Assembly (NCBI GenBank): GCA_020849475.1
Contig: JADLGE010000075.1
Location: 1-64,000 of the forward strand
DNA length: 64,000 bases
Origin: Gammaproteobacteria bacterium
GTDB lineage: Bacteria; Pseudomonadota; Gammaproteobacteria; Ga0077536
Reading direction: 5' to 3'
The stretch's first letter is position 1, and every line of letters starts with the position of its first letter. The notes under the pieces were generated by a model that had not been told where the DNA came from, did not search any database, and saw only the letters and a program-made list of their open reading frames with translations. This document shows positions 9,778 to 22,958 of this stretch, one piece after another. A program made the translations under genes and the position numbers.

Positions 9778-11595
9778 ATGAACGAATACCCGCTGTGGCG
9801 CTACCTGTTGGTCCTGGTCGTCGTGACCGTCGGCGTGCTCTATGCACTGCCCAATCTCTATGGCGACGACCCGGCGCTGCAGATCTCGGCGCGCCGTTCC
9901 GAGACTGTCGACGAAGCCCTGAGCACGCGCGTGGTCGACGCCCTGAAAGCGGCCAGCATCGACGTCAAACGCAGCGAAATGCAGCACAAGAGCGTGCTCC
10001 TGCGCTTCAACGATCTCGATGCCCGCGCCAAGGCGCGCGACGTGGTCGAGAAGACCGTCGGCGAGCATTACATCGTGGCGCTCAACATGGCGCCGGCCAC
10101 CCCCGACTGGCTGCGCAAGATAGGCGCCAAGCCCATGTACATGGGGCTCGATTTGCGCGGTGGCGTGCACTTCCTCATGCAGGTCGACATGGACGCCGTG
10201 CGCACCCAGACCGACGAGCGCTTCGTGTCGGAACTGCGCACCGCTTTCCGCGACGAGAAGATTCGTTACCGCTCGATTGCGCGTGACCCTGACGGCGGCG
10301 TGCGCGTCAGCTTCCAGAACGAAGAGGCCAAGCAGAAGGCCGGCCCGGTGCTGACCAAGGACTTCCGCGAACTGCAGCGCACCGAGCAGAGCGACGCCAC
10401 CGAACTCCTGCTTACCGTCAGCCCCAAGCTGACCGACGAAGTGCGCAAGACCGCCATCAAGCAGAACCTCACGACCCTGCGTAATCGCGTGAACGAGTTC
10501 GGCGTCGCCGAGCCCGTCATCCAGCAGCAGGGCGAAGGCCGTATCGTCGTGCAACTGCCGGGTGTCGAAGACACTGCCGAGGCGAAGAAGATCCTCGGTG
10601 CGACGGCAACCCTCGAATTCCGCCTGGTGGACTTCAACAACGACGCGCAGCGCGCCATCGACAGCGGTCACATTCCGGTCAATTCCAAGGTCTATTACGA
10701 CAAGGCCGGCAAGCCCATCCTGCTCGACAAAAAGGTCATGCTGACCGGTGAGTACATCATCGACGCGTCGAGCGGCATCGAGCAGACCAGCGGTGGCCCG
10801 GCGGTGTTCATCACCCTCGACGGCAAGGGTTCGCGCCTGTTCAGCCGAGCCACCCGCGAGCAGATCGGCAAGCCGATGGCGGTGGTCTATATCGAGCAGC
10901 GCAAGGGCCGCGCCATCGAGCAGGTCATCAACGTCGCCACCATCCGCGACGAACTCTCCAAGCGGTTCCAGATCAGCGGTCTCGATTCGACCGACGAAGC
11001 CCACACCCTGGCGCTCTTGCTGCGTGCCGGTGCGCTGGCGGCGCCGATAGAAATCATCGAAGAACGCACCGTCGGCCCGAGCTTGGGGCAAGACAACATC
11101 GATAAAGGCATGATGTCGGCCATGATGGGCCTCATCGCCGTGGTGGTGTTCACCGCCATCTACTACCGCGCGTTTGGTCTCATCGCCGGCGTGGCGCTGT
11201 CGATGAACGTGGTGTTGCTGGTGGCGCTCCTGTCGATGCTGCAAGCGACCCTGACCCTGCCCGGTATCGCCGGCATCGTGCTGACCGTCGGTATGGCCAT
11301 CGACGCCAACGTGCTCATCAACGAACGCATCCGCGAAGAACTGCGCAACGGCAACTCGCCGCAGGCCAGTATCCATGCCGGCTACGAAAAGGCTTTCGCG
11401 ACTATTGCCGACGCCAACGTCACGCACATGATCGCGGCGCTGGTGCTGTTTCTGTTCGGCACCGGCCCGGTCAAGGGCTTCGCGGTCACGCTGACCTTGG
11501 GCATCCTGACCTCGGCTTTCACCGCCATCACCGGCACGCGCGCCATCGTCAACCTGGTCTACGGCCGTCGCCGTCTCAAGGGCCTGTCGGTTTAA
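9778..11595 (+). CDS. secD: Protein translocase subunit SecD
   Basis: GLDLRGGVHFLMQVDMD motif, SecD C-terminal TM domain. Confidence 0.97.
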   Translation: MNEYPLWRYLLVLVVVTVGVLYALPNLYGDDPALQISARRSETVDEALSTRVVDALKAASIDVKRSEMQHKSVLLRFNDLDARAKARDVVEKTVGEHYIVALNMAPATPDWLRKIGAKPMYMGLDLRGGVHFLMQVDMDAVRTQTDERFVSELRTAFRDEKIRYRSIARDPDGGVRVSFQNEEAKQKAGPVLTKDFRELQRTEQSDATELLLTVSPKLTDEVRKTAIKQNLTTLRNRVNEFGVAEPVIQQQGEGRIVVQLPGVEDTAEAKKILGATATLEFRLVDFNNDAQRAIDSGHIPVNSKVYYDKAGKPILLDKKVMLTGEYIIDASSGIEQTSGGPAVFITLDGKGSRLFSRATREQIGKPMAVVYIEQRKGRAIEQVINVATIRDELSKRFQISGLDSTDEAHTLALLLRAGALAAPIEIIEERTVGPSLGQDNIDKGMMSAMMGLIAVVVFTAIYYRAFGLIAGVALSMNVVLLVALLSMLQATLTLPGIAGIVLTVGMAIDANVLINERIREELRNGNSPQASIHAGYEKAFATIADANVTHMIAALVLFLFGTGPVKGFAVTLTLGILTSAFTAITGTRAIVNLVYGRRRLKGLSV

Positions 11596-11620
11596 GGCCG
11601 AAAGAATCAAGGAACCTGCC

Positions 11621-12541
11621 ATGGCCGAGCATAAAGAATTCAATTTCGACTTCATGGGTCATGTGCGGCCGGCGGTCGCACTGACCACCTTGCTGGTGAT
11701 CATTTCGGTCGGTGCGAGCCTCTTCAAGGGCTTCAACTTCGGCGTCGATTTCACCGGCGGCACCTTGGTCGAGCTTGGCTACAAGAGCGAGCCGGATCTG
11801 AACCAGATTCGCGAGGCGCTGCACGCGTCGGAATTCAAGAACGCCATGGTGCAGCGTTTCGGCACGCCGACCGACGTCCTGGTGCGTCTGCCGCCGACCG
11901 GCGATCAGAAGGCGGCCAGCGTGAGCCACCGCGTGGTGGAACTCTTGCCCGGCGCCGAGCTCCGGCGTATCGAATTCGTCGGCCCGCAGGTCGGTGATGA
12001 GCTGGCGGAGTCCGGCGTGCTGGCGCTGCTGTTCGCGTTGGGCGGCATCTTCCTGTACGTGATGCTGCGCTTCACCTGGAAGTTTTCGGTCGGCGCCATC
12101 GTCGCCACCATGCACGACGTCGTGATCACCATCGGTTATTTCGCGGTCACCGGTCGCGAATTCGATCTGACGGTGCTGGCGGCGGTGCTGGCGGTGCTCG
12201 GTTATTCCCTGAACGACACCGTGGTGGTGTTCGACCGCGTGCGTGAAAACCTGCGCAAGATGCGCAAGGGCACCGTCACTGAAATCGTCAACGCGGCGCT
12301 CAACCAGACTCTGTCGCGCACCCTCATGACCTCGGGTGAAACCATGCTGGCGGTGCTGGCGCTGCTGTTCTTCGGCGGCGAGCTGCTGCACGGTTTCTCG
12401 GTCGCGCTCGTAATCGGCATCCTGGTCGGCACCTATTCCTCCATCTACGTCGCCACCGCGACCGTGGTGTGGCTCGGTATCAACCGCCAGGAAATGATGC
12501 CGGTGGTCAAGGAAGGCGCGGGCGCCGACGAGCGGCCCTGA
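11621..12541 (+). CDS. secF: Protein translocase subunit SecF
   Basis: FNFGVDFTGGTLVELGY; VVVFDRVRENLRK. Confidence 0.97.
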   Translation: MAEHKEFNFDFMGHVRPAVALTTLLVIISVGASLFKGFNFGVDFTGGTLVELGYKSEPDLNQIREALHASEFKNAMVQRFGTPTDVLVRLPPTGDQKAASVSHRVVELLPGAELRRIEFVGPQVGDELAESGVLALLFALGGIFLYVMLRFTWKFSVGAIVATMHDVVITIGYFAVTGREFDLTVLAAVLAVLGYSLNDTVVVFDRVRENLRKMRKGTVTEIVNAALNQTLSRTLMTSGETMLAVLALLFFGGELLHGFSVALVIGILVGTYSSIYVATATVVWLGINRQEMMPVVKEGAGADERP

Positions 12542-12583
12542 GTCCGGCCGGGCGGCGCCTGATTGCGCGCCGCCCGCAGTTCT

Positions 12584-13711
12584 GTGCTGAAGATCCTCGC
12601 CGATAGAGAAATCAACACCGTCGCGGAGCACTTCTCCGCGCTCGGTTCGCTGCGCTTGTTCGACGGTCGCGCGCTCGATGCGGCCACCCTGGCCGACGCC
12701 GAGGTGCTGTTGGTGCGCTCAGTGTCGAAGGTCGATGGCGCGCTGCTGCGCGACAGCGGCGTGCGTTTCGTCGGCACCGCCACGGCCGGCGTCGATCACA
12801 TCGAGCTCCCCGCGCTCGAACGCGCCGGCATCGCCTTCAGCGACGCCGCTGGCTGCAATGCACGGCCGGTTGCCGAACACGTCATCACCTGTCTTTACCT
12901 GCACGCGGCGCGGGTCGGCTGCGCGCCGCGCGATCTCAGCGTCGGCATCATCGGCTGTGGACACGTCGGGCGCAGCCTCATCGCGCTGCTCGATGGACTG
13001 GGCATCAAGCATGTCGATTTCGATCCGCCGCGCGCGGCGCGGGATGCGGGGTTCGTCAGCGCCACCTTGGCCGAAGTGCTGACGTGCGCGGTGGTGAGCC
13101 TGCACGTACCGCTCATTGCCGACGGTCCATGGCCGACTGTCAACTTGCTCGATGCCGCGGCCATCGCCGCGCTCAAGCCCGACACCCTCGTGATCAACGC
13201 CGCGCGCGGCGGCATCGTCGACGAAGCGGCGCTGGTCGCACGCTTGCGGGGTGCGCATGCCTTGCACGCGGCCATCGATTGCTGGGCCGGTGAACCGCGC
13301 GTTGATACGCAGCTGCTGGATGCAAGTTGGCTGGCGACGCCGCACCTCGCAGGACATTCCTTCGAGGCGCGACTCCTCGCCACGCGCACGCTGTGGCAGG
13401 CGGTGCGCGCATGGCAGGGCCTGCCCGCCGCCGCGCCGCCCGTCACTTTGCCGGCGCTGAAAGTCGAGCGCTCGGTGCCGGCCCATGGCGGCGTGGCCGC
13501 GCTGCTGGCCAGCGTCTATCCCATTGGCGCGCACGACGTACGCATGCGCGCGGCGCTGGCAGTGGATGCGAACCATGTGGGTGCGCATTTCGATGAGATT
13601 CGTCGACGCCATGCGCTGCGCCGTGAGATAGCCGCCTACAGCGTTGCATGCGCTGGGCTCGCGCCCGATACTGTCGCCGAACTGACGGCTCTCGGTTTCC
13701 ATTGCGTTTGA
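12584..13711 (+). CDS. pdxB: Erythronate-4-phosphate dehydrogenase
   Basis: [20 protein letters not shown]...; D-2-hydroxyacid dehydrogenase fold motif [13 protein letters not shown] plus PdxB C-terminal extension. Confidence 0.9.
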   Translation: MLKILADREINTVAEHFSALGSLRLFDGRALDAATLADAEVLLVRSVSKVDGALLRDSGVRFVGTATAGVDHIELPALERAGIAFSDAAGCNARPVAEHVITCLYLHAARVGCAPRDLSVGIIGCGHVGRSLIALLDGLGIKHVDFDPPRAARDAGFVSATLAEVLTCAVVSLHVPLIADGPWPTVNLLDAAAIAALKPDTLVINAARGGIVDEAALVARLRGAHALHAAIDCWAGEPRVDTQLLDASWLATPHLAGHSFEARLLATRTLWQAVRAWQGLPAAAPPVTLPALKVERSVPAHGGVAALLASVYPIGAHDVRMRAALAVDANHVGAHFDEIRRRHALRREIAAYSVACAGLAPDTVAELTALGFHCV

Positions 13712-13742
13712 GCCCTCGCTCCCTGAACTTTGCCAGCCCCAC

Positions 13743-14942
13743 GTGTTGCCCATGACTTTCGCTTCTATCGGAACGCCGCTGTCGGCCCATGCCACCCGTT
13801 TGTTGTTGCTCGGCGCCGGCGAGCTAGGGCGCGAAGTGGCGCTGGAAGCAATGCGTCTGGGGCTGGAAGTCATCGCCGTCGATCGCTATGCCAACGCGCC
13901 GGCCATGCAGGTCGCGCATCGCTCCCACGTCATCGACATGCTCGACGCCCGCGCGCTGGACGAAGTCATCCGCCGCGAGCAGCCGCATTTCATCGTGCCG
14001 GAAGTCGAGGCTATCGCCACCGACCAACTGCTGGAACTGGAAAAGGCCGGCTTCAACGTGGTGCCGACCGCCAACGCCACGCGTCTGACCATGGACCGCG
14101 AAGGCATACGCCGCCTCGCCGCCGAACAACTCGGCGTGCCCACCTCGCGCTACCAGTTCGCCGGCTCCGAAGCAGAATGCGTGGCGGCGGTGGCGGCGGT
14201 TGGCACGCCGTGCATCGTCAAGCCGGTCATGAGTTCCTCGGGCAAGGGCCAGGTGACAGTGCGCGCAGAGGCCGATGCCGCCGCTGCCTGGCAGACCGCC
14301 ATGGCTGGCGCCCGCGCCGCGCGTGAGCGCGTGATCGTCGAGGGCTTTGTCGATTTTGATTACGAGATCACCTTGCTGACCGTGCGCCATGCCGGCGGCA
14401 CGAGCTTCTGCGCGCCGATAGGCCATCTGCAGATAGACGGCGACTACCGCGAAAGCTGGCAGCCGCAGCCGATGAGCGCGCTGGCCTTCGAGCGTTCCTG
14501 CGAAGTGGCCCGCACCGTGACTGATGCCTTGGGCGGCCATGGGGTGTTCGGCGTCGAGCTCTTCATCAAGGGCGACGAGGTCTGGTTCAGCGAAGTCTCG
14601 CCGCGCCCGCACGACACCGGCATGGTGACCATGATCTCGCAGCCGTGGTCGCAGTTCGCGCTGCATGTGCGCGCCATTCTCGGCGTGGCGCTGCCGCCCA
14701 TCGAACTCTACGGGCCCTCGGCGAGCTGCGCGGTCCTCGGTAGCGGCAATGGCAGCGATATCCGCTACAGCGGTTTGCAGCAGGCCATGGCCGTGCCCGG
14801 CACGGACTTGCGCATCTTCGGCAAGCCGACGATCGCCGGTAAACGACGCCTGGCGGTGGCGCTGGCGCGCGGGCAGAGCGTGGACGAGGCGCGGGCCAAG
14901 GCGCGCGACGCTGCCGCCAGCCTCGAAATCATCATCCGTTGA
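13743..14942 (+). CDS. purT: Formate-dependent phosphoribosylglycinamide formyltransferase
   Basis: ATP-grasp; [32 protein letters not shown] 13752 is an alternative start. Confidence 0.95.
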   Translation: MLPMTFASIGTPLSAHATRLLLLGAGELGREVALEAMRLGLEVIAVDRYANAPAMQVAHRSHVIDMLDARALDEVIRREQPHFIVPEVEAIATDQLLELEKAGFNVVPTANATRLTMDREGIRRLAAEQLGVPTSRYQFAGSEAECVAAVAAVGTPCIVKPVMSSSGKGQVTVRAEADAAAAWQTAMAGARAARERVIVEGFVDFDYEITLLTVRHAGGTSFCAPIGHLQIDGDYRESWQPQPMSALAFERSCEVARTVTDALGGHGVFGVELFIKGDEVWFSEVSPRPHDTGMVTMISQPWSQFALHVRAILGVALPPIELYGPSASCAVLGSGNGSDIRYSGLQQAMAVPGTDLRIFGKPTIAGKRRLAVALARGQSVDEARAKARDAAASLEIIIR

Positions 14943-14982
14943 GAGGGCGTCCGCGCCGCTTGCCTAAAAAGGGGAGACCACC

Positions 14983-15369
14983 ATGAGAATGCTGCACACC
15001 ATGCTTCGCGTCACGAAGCTCGACGCCTCGCTGGCCTTCTACACCGAAGTGCTGGGCATGAAGCTCCTGCGCCGCCATGATTTTCCCGAGGGGCGCTTCA
15101 CGCTGGCCTTCGTCGGCTACGGCGACGAGGACAGCCACACGGTGCTCGAACTGACCCACAACTGGGACACCGACAGCTACGAACTCGGCACTGCCTATGG
15201 CCACATCGCGCTCGGCGTGGCGGATGTCTACAAGGCCTGTGACGAGATCAAGGCGCGCGGCGGCCGCGTGGTGCGCGAGGCCGGTCCCATGAAGGGCGGC
15301 ACGCGGGTCATTGCCTTCGTTGAAGACCCGGATGGATACAAGGTCGAACTGGTCGAGGATCGCCACTGA
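14983..15369 (+). CDS. gloA: Lactoylglutathione lyase (glyoxalase I)
   Basis: [31 protein letters not shown]; 128 aa. Confidence 0.95.
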   Translation: MRMLHTMLRVTKLDASLAFYTEVLGMKLLRRHDFPEGRFTLAFVGYGDEDSHTVLELTHNWDTDSYELGTAYGHIALGVADVYKACDEIKARGGRVVREAGPMKGGTRVIAFVEDPDGYKVELVEDRH

Positions 15370-15567
15370 TCCCGGACAGCTTGCGCGCCGCTCACGCGCC
15401 ATCCGCGAGCCTATTCGCGGGTGGCTTTGTGCTACATTAGCGCTCCCCATGGGCGCCCCCGCTCGCCATTGCGGCGAGTCTCGCTGGCGTGGCACCCATA
15501 GACGAATTCCGGCGCGACGCGGCCACGCGGCGAGCACTCATTCTGCTGGTGACAGAGGACCTAAGGC

Positions 15568-16194
15568 ATGAAGCGTTTCCTTCGAGTTTCGATGGCGTCT
15601 TTCCTTTTGCTGGTGAGCGCATTCGCGTTCGCGGCCAGCGAGGCCCCGCCGCTCGATATCGTGCGTACCACCACCGACAGCGTGCTGGCGCGCGTCAAGG
15701 CCGACAAAGACACGCTGCGTGCCGACCCCGGCAAGATGTTCGACCTGGTCTCCGAGCTCATCTTCCCGCACTTCGATTTCGCCATCATGGCGCAGTGGGT
15801 GCTGGGTGACAGCTGGGCCGGCGCCGACGAAGCGACCCGCACCGCCTTCGTCGATCAATTCCGCAAGCTGCTGGTGCGCACCTACGCGACCGCGCTGCTG
15901 GAATTCTCGGACCAGACCATCGGCTATCCCGATATCGAGCCGCCGGCAGCCGCCAACACCGCGACCGTCAAACAAGAGATCTCCCAGCCCGGCAGCGAAT
16001 CGATTCCGATCGTCTACCGCCTGCACAACAAGACTGGCGACTGGAAAGTGTTCGACGTCTCCGTTGACGGCGTGAGCCTGATCAAGACCTACCGCGCATC
16101 CTTTGCCGCGGCGATCAAGAACGACGGCCTGCCGGCGCTGATCCAGAATCTGGAAGCGAAGAACCAGCAGTTCGCCGCCGCCAAGACCCAATAA
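15568..16194 (+). CDS. mlaC: MlaC/Ttg2D-family phospholipid-binding protein
   Basis: Signal peptide plus Tol_Tol_Ttg2 motifs (ELIFPHFDFAIMAQWVLG); upstream of ibaG-murA. Confidence 0.9.
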   Translation: MKRFLRVSMASFLLLVSAFAFAASEAPPLDIVRTTTDSVLARVKADKDTLRADPGKMFDLVSELIFPHFDFAIMAQWVLGDSWAGADEATRTAFVDQFRKLLVRTYATALLEFSDQTIGYPDIEPPAAANTATVKQEISQPGSESIPIVYRLHNKTGDWKVFDVSVDGVSLIKTYRASFAAAIKNDGLPALIQNLEAKNQQFAAAKTQ

Positions 16195-16230
16195 CCATTT
16201 GCGCGCGACAGCGCCCGGACCCACACAGGC

Positions 16231-17759
<1,529 letters not shown>

Positions 17760-17813
17760 GGGCGAGGCGCATGGCGGCGCCCCAGTCCTCTTCCTGCTGA
17801 GTCCTCTGCGAAC

Positions 17814-18470
17814 ATGGGCAATACATTCAATTCCAATCCGGACGAGGTGATGCTCGCGGTCTCCAAGGGCCGTATTTTCGAGCAGGCCATGCCGCTGCTT
17901 GAGCGCATCGGCATCACGCCGACCGACGACCCGGACAAATCCCGCAAGCTGGTGCTCGACACCACCGCCCCTGGCGTGCGCCTGCTGGTGATTCGCGCCA
18001 CCGACGTGCCGACCTATGTCGAATACGGCGCGGCCGATCTCGGCATCGCGGGCAAGGACGTCCTGATGGAATACGAGGGCAGCGACTACTACGAGCCGCT
18101 CGATCTCAAGATTGCGCAATGCCGCCTGGCGGTGGCCGGGCCGCCGCAGGCAGTGTTGGTCGACGGTCGCACGCGGGTCGCGACCAAGTATTCCAAGGTC
18201 GCGCGTGAATACTACGCGCGGCTCGGCGTGCAGGCCGAAGTCATCAAGCTCTATGGCTCGATGGAACTCGCGCCCTTGGTCGGACTCGCAGATCGTATCG
18301 TCGACCTGGTCGATACCGGCAACACCCTGCGCGCCAACGGCCTGGTCGAATTCGAAACCATCTGCGAGATCAGCTCGCGATTGATCGTCAACAAGGCCGC
18401 GATGAAGACCAAGCACAAGCGCGTCAGCGCCATCATCGCGGCGCTGCGTGCGGTAGTGAAAGATGGCTGA
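17814..18470 (+). CDS. hisG: ATP phosphoribosyltransferase, short form
   Basis: 218 aa; [33 protein letters not shown]; no C-terminal regulatory domain. Confidence 0.95.
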   Translation: MGNTFNSNPDEVMLAVSKGRIFEQAMPLLERIGITPTDDPDKSRKLVLDTTAPGVRLLVIRATDVPTYVEYGAADLGIAGKDVLMEYEGSDYYEPLDLKIAQCRLAVAGPPQAVLVDGRTRVATKYSKVAREYYARLGVQAEVIKLYGSMELAPLVGLADRIVDLVDTGNTLRANGLVEFETICEISSRLIVNKAAMKTKHKRVSAIIAALRAVVKDG

Positions 18471-19770
18471 TACTTGCCCCATGCGTCGGCTCGACGCCGG
18501 CGCCGCCGGTTTCGAGGCCGAGCTCTCGACCCTGCTGGCGTGGGACGACGACTCGCGGCCGGAAGTGGTGGAAACCGTGCGCGGCATTGTCACCGACGTG
18601 CGCCGCCGCGGTGACGCGGCGCTCATCGAATACACCAATCGCTTCGACCGGCGCGCCATCGTCGACGCGCGCGAACTGGAACTCCAAGATTTCGCCGCGC
18701 TGGGCGCCGGCATCGCGCCCGAACTCGCGGACGCCTTGCGCGCCGCCGCCGCGCGCGTGCGCAGCTACCACGAGCACCAGAAGGCCGAGTCGTGGCAATA
18801 CCGCGAGGCCGACGGCACGGTGCTCGGTCAGCAGCTGCGGCCTTTGGACAGGGTCGGCATCTATGTGCCGGGCGGCAAAGCCGCCTATCCGTCTTCGGTG
18901 TTGATGAATGCCATCCCGGCCAAGGTCGCCGGTGTCGAAGACGTTGTAATGGTGGTGCCGGCGCCGGACAACGCGCTCGAGCCCGTGGTGCTGGCCGCCG
19001 CCGCGATTGCCGGCGTCGATCGCCTGTTCACCATCGGCGGCGCGCAGGCCATCGCGGCGCTGACCTATGGCACCGCGACCGTGCCGGCGGTCGACAAAAT
19101 CGTCGGGCCGGGCAACATCTACGTGGCAACCGCCAAGTCCATGGTGTTCGGCCGTGTCGGCATCGACATGATCGCAGGGCCGTCCGAGATCCTCATCGTC
19201 TGCGATGGCGGCACGGATCCGGACTGGATAGCGATGGATCTCTTTTCTCAAGCCGAGCACGACGAACAGGCGCAGTCGATATTGCTGTGCCCCGACGCGG
19301 CGTTCCTCGATGCGGTGGCCGCCAGCGTCGAGCGACTTCTGCCCGACATGCCGCGCGCCGACATCATCCGTCAAGCGCTGGCCGCGCGTGGCGCGCTGGT
19401 CAAGGTGGCCAACATCGCCGAAGCCATCGCGCTCGCCAATCGCATCGCGCCCGAGCATCTTGAATTGTCGGTCGCCGAGCCACGTCGCTGGCTGCCGGAC
19501 ATTCGTCATGCCGGCGCGATTTTTCTCGGCCGCTATACCGCCGAGGCGCTCGGCGACTACTGCGCCGGGCCCAACCATGTGCTGCCGACCGCCGGCAGCG
19601 CGCGCTTTTCATCGCCGCTCGGTGTGTACGACTTCCAGAAGCGTTCATCCATCATCGAATGCTCGGCGGCCGGCGCCGCCGAGCTCGGTCGCGTGGCCGG
19701 CACCCTGGCGCGCGGCGAGGGCCTGGTGGCCCATGCGCGTTCAGCGGAATATCGAGTCCCGAAATCATGA
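18463..19770 (+). CDS. hisD: Histidinol dehydrogenase
   Basis: [37 protein letters not shown]. Confidence 0.97.
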   Translation: MADTCPMRRLDAGAAGFEAELSTLLAWDDDSRPEVVETVRGIVTDVRRRGDAALIEYTNRFDRRAIVDARELELQDFAALGAGIAPELADALRAAAARVRSYHEHQKAESWQYREADGTVLGQQLRPLDRVGIYVPGGKAAYPSSVLMNAIPAKVAGVEDVVMVVPAPDNALEPVVLAAAAIAGVDRLFTIGGAQAIAALTYGTATVPAVDKIVGPGNIYVATAKSMVFGRVGIDMIAGPSEILIVCDGGTDPDWIAMDLFSQAEHDEQAQSILLCPDAAFLDAVAASVERLLPDMPRADIIRQALAARGALVKVANIAEAIALANRIAPEHLELSVAEPRRWLPDIRHAGAIFLGRYTAEALGDYCAGPNHVLPTAGSARFSSPLGVYDFQKRSSIIECSAAGAAELGRVAGTLARGEGLVAHARSAEYRVPKS

Positions 19771-20855
19771 GCATCGACTCCCGTATCGCGCGCTTCGTGT
19801 CTCCCTGGGTGCGGGATCTGACGCCCTACCACGTCGCCGACGCCACGGGTCTCATCAAGCTCGACGCCATGGAAAACCCGTTTCCCTTGCCCGCGACCTT
19901 GCGCGAGCAATGGAACGACGCCATCGCGCGCACTGAACTCAATCGCTATCCGGACCCGCACTCCACCGCGTTGAAAGCCGCGTGGCGCGCGAGTCTCGCC
20001 CTGCCCGACAGCCTGGCCATGATTCTTGGCAACGGCTCGGACGAACTCATCCATCTCCTGTGTCTGGCCGTCGCCGGCATGCCCGGCGCCAAGGTCCTGA
20101 GTCCCGAGCCGAGCTTCGCGGTGTATCGCATCGCCGCCCAGTCCCTCGGCCTGGACTTCGTCGGCGTGCCACTCAATGCCAACGATTTTTCCCTCGACCT
20201 GGCGGCCATGCTCGAAGCCATCGAGCGCACGCAGCCGGCGCTGGTGTTTCTCGCCAGTCCCAACAATCCGACCGCCAATCGCATCGATGCTGAAGGCCTG
20301 GAGGCGATTTGCGCGGCGGCGCCGGGCCTGGTGGTGCTGGACGAAGCCTATTACCGCTTCGCCCAGGGCACGCGCGTGAAGGAAGCGGTCGACCACGACA
20401 ACCTGGTGGTCATGCATACGCTGTCCAAGATTGGCCTGGCGGGCCTGCGCCTGGGCGCGCTGTTCGGCCCGCAGCCGTGGATAGATCTGCTCGAACGGCT
20501 GCGCATGCCCTACAACATCAACACCCTGACCCAGGTCGGCGCGCAGTTCGCGCTCGAACACCTAGCGGATTTCGAGCGCCAGATTTCGCTGATAGTCGAG
20601 GCGCGCGCCGACCTTCATGCGGCGTTGTCCGATGTGAACGGTATACGCACCTGGCCGAGCGCCACCAACTTCATCCTGTTCCGCGCGCCGGCCGGCCGCG
20701 CCACCGCGGTGTTCGAATCACTGCGTGCGCAGGGCGTGTTGATCAAGAACGTTTCGGGCGCCCATGCCTTGCTCGCCGACTGCCTCAGGGTGACGGTCGG
20801 TACGGCGCGCGAAAATGCTGTTTTCATCGCCGCGTTGACCAAGGCGCTGGCCTGA
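19767..20855 (+). CDS. hisC: Histidinol-phosphate aminotransferase
   Basis: [12 protein letters not shown]...; PLP aminotransferase motif; ATGA overlap with hisD. Confidence 0.95.
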   Translation: MSIDSRIARFVSPWVRDLTPYHVADATGLIKLDAMENPFPLPATLREQWNDAIARTELNRYPDPHSTALKAAWRASLALPDSLAMILGNGSDELIHLLCLAVAGMPGAKVLSPEPSFAVYRIAAQSLGLDFVGVPLNANDFSLDLAAMLEAIERTQPALVFLASPNNPTANRIDAEGLEAICAAAPGLVVLDEAYYRFAQGTRVKEAVDHDNLVVMHTLSKIGLAGLRLGALFGPQPWIDLLERLRMPYNINTLTQVGAQFALEHLADFERQISLIVEARADLHAALSDVNGIRTWPSATNFILFRAPAGRATAVFESLRAQGVLIKNVSGAHALLADCLRVTVGTARENAVFIAALTKALA

Positions 20856-20920
20856 AAATCGGCTCGCCCGCGACGGCTCCCGAGGCCGCCGTTTGCCCCT
20901 GACCACCGCGATTTTGGTGT

Positions 20921-20926
20921 TATACT
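20921..20926 (+). promoter_or_regulatory. Extended -10 element (TGTTATACT) likely driving petABC
   Basis: TGnTATACT context in hisC-petA gap; no strong -35. Confidence 0.5.
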
Positions 20927-21111
20927 CGCCAGCCATCAGACGTGAGCTTCGACGTCGTGTGGGCCAGCACTTGATGCATGGCCGACACACATAGCTCCAG
21001 TGGCTGACTATCGGGGCGAGGGGACGTCACCGGTATCTGTGTCGAAGCATGCGCGGGGTTACCCACGCGCCCACATCGGCATGACCATCACATTGCAGGA
21101 GACCTTGTAGC

Positions 21112-21708
21112 ATGAGCGAGACTGCTGTCGATCTGGATCGACGCCGCTTTCTCACCGGCACCGCCGTCGTCATTGGCGGCATCGGTGCGGCAACCGCAGC
21201 GGTACCATTCATAGCGTCGTTCCAACCCAGTGCACGGGCCAAGGCCATCGGCGCACCGGTTGAAGTCGACATCAGCACCATTGAAGTCGGGCAGCGCGTG
21301 ACCTACAAATGGCGCGGCAAACCGGTATGGGTGCTGCGCAGAACCCCCGAGCAGCTCGATGCGCTCAAGGGCGGCAATGGGCCGGTGCTGGGAGACCCGG
21401 ATTCAGTGAAATCCGAACAGCCGGCCTTCGCGGTCAACGCCTGGCGCTCGCTGAAGCCCGAGTATCTGGTGCTGGTCGGCGTCTGCACCCACCTTGGATG
21501 CTCGCCGTCGTTTCGTCCTCTGCCGGACGCCGACACCGGCGCCGATTGGAAGGGTGGCTTCTTCTGCCCCTGCCATGGTTCCAAATTTGATCTCGCTGGT
21601 CGCGTCTTCGCCGGCGTTCCCGCACCGACCAATCTTGTCGTGCCGCCCTACAAGTTCCTGAGCGACACCCGCATCCTGATCGGCGAATCCGACGGAGGCA
21701 AGTCATGA
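21112..21708 (+). CDS. petA: Ubiquinol-cytochrome c reductase iron-sulfur (Rieske) subunit
   Basis: Tat-like N-term DRRRFLTG; CTHLGCSP ... CPCHGSKFD. Confidence 0.97.
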   Translation: MSETAVDLDRRRFLTGTAVVIGGIGAATAAVPFIASFQPSARAKAIGAPVEVDISTIEVGQRVTYKWRGKPVWVLRRTPEQLDALKGGNGPVLGDPDSVKSEQPAFAVNAWRSLKPEYLVLVGVCTHLGCSPSFRPLPDADTGADWKGGFFCPCHGSKFDLAGRVFAGVPAPTNLVVPPYKFLSDTRILIGESDGGKS

Positions 21709-22958
21709 GTTTCATCACCAAGGGTCTCACCGGCCTGCGCGATTGGGTCGATGACCGTTTCCCGCTCATGACGCTGTGGAACGATCACATGGGCGCCTAC
21801 TACGCGCCCAAGAACTTCAACTTCTGGTACTACTTCGGTGTGTTGTCGCTGGTGGTGCTGGTCATTCAGATCGTGACCGGCATCTGGCTGGTGATGAACT
21901 ACAAGCCGGATGCGACGCTGGCCTTCGCCTCCGTCGAGTACATCATGCGCGACGTGAACTGGGGCTGGTTGATTCGCTACATGCATTCAACCGGCGCCTC
22001 GTTCTTCTTCATCGTGGTCTACATGCACATGTTCCGCGGTCTGCTCTACGGCTCGTTCAAACAGCCGCGCGAGCTGATCTGGATCCTGGGCATGTTCATC
22101 TACCTGTCGCTGATGGCGGAAGCGTTCTTCGGTTATCTCCTGCCGTGGGGCCAGATGTCGTTCTGGGGCGCGCAGGTCATCACCTCGCTGTTCGGCGCGG
22201 TGCCGGTGGTCGGTGAACAGCTCGCCGAACTCATTCGCGGCGACTACGTCATCTCGGACATCACGCTGAACCGCTTCTTCTCTTTCCATGTCATCGCGCT
22301 GCCGTTCGCGATTGCGGGTCTGGTGGTGCTGCACATCATCGCGCTGCACGAAGTCGGTTCGAACAACCCCGATGGCGTCGAGATCAAGAAACTCAAGGAC
22401 AAGGACGGCAAGCCGCTGGACGGCATTCCCTTCCATCCCTACTACACGGTCAAGGATTCCGTGGGCGTAGTGGTGTTCCTGATGTTCTTCGCCAGCGTAG
22501 TGTTCTTCGCGCCGGAGATGGGTGGTTACTTCCTGGAGGCCAACAACTTCATCCCGGCTGACCCGATGAAGACACCGCTGCACATCGCGCCGGTGTGGTA
22601 CTTCACGCCTTTCTACTCAATTCTGCGCGCCAACACCTATCCGTTCTTCGGGGTGGACGCCAAGCTGTGGGGTGTGATCTTCATGGGCTTGGGCACCATG
22701 GTGTTCTTCCTGCTGCCGTGGCTGGACCGCAGTCCGGTCAAGTCGATCCGCTATCGCGGCGGCATCTACAAGTCGGCGCTGGCGATTTTCGTGGTGGCGT
22801 TCGTGGTGCTCGGCTACCTCGGCATTCTGCCGCCGACCCCGGGGCGCACGCTGACCGCGCAAATCTTCACGGTCGTCTACTTCCTGTTCTTTGCGCTCAT
22901 GCCGCTCTACACGAAGTGGGACAAGACCAAGCCGGTACCGGAAAGGGTGACGCACTGA
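21705..22958 (+). CDS. petB: Cytochrome b
   Basis: Multi-TM; GLLYGSFKQPRELIWILGMFIYLSLMAEAFFGYLLPWGQMSFWGAQVI. Confidence 0.97.
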   Translation: MSFITKGLTGLRDWVDDRFPLMTLWNDHMGAYYAPKNFNFWYYFGVLSLVVLVIQIVTGIWLVMNYKPDATLAFASVEYIMRDVNWGWLIRYMHSTGASFFFIVVYMHMFRGLLYGSFKQPRELIWILGMFIYLSLMAEAFFGYLLPWGQMSFWGAQVITSLFGAVPVVGEQLAELIRGDYVISDITLNRFFSFHVIALPFAIAGLVVLHIIALHEVGSNNPDGVEIKKLKDKDGKPLDGIPFHPYYTVKDSVGVVVFLMFFASVVFFAPEMGGYFLEANNFIPADPMKTPLHIAPVWYFTPFYSILRANTYPFFGVDAKLWGVIFMGLGTMVFFLLPWLDRSPVKSIRYRGGIYKSALAIFVVAFVVLGYLGILPPTPGRTLTAQIFTVVYFLFFALMPLYTKWDKTKPVPERVTH

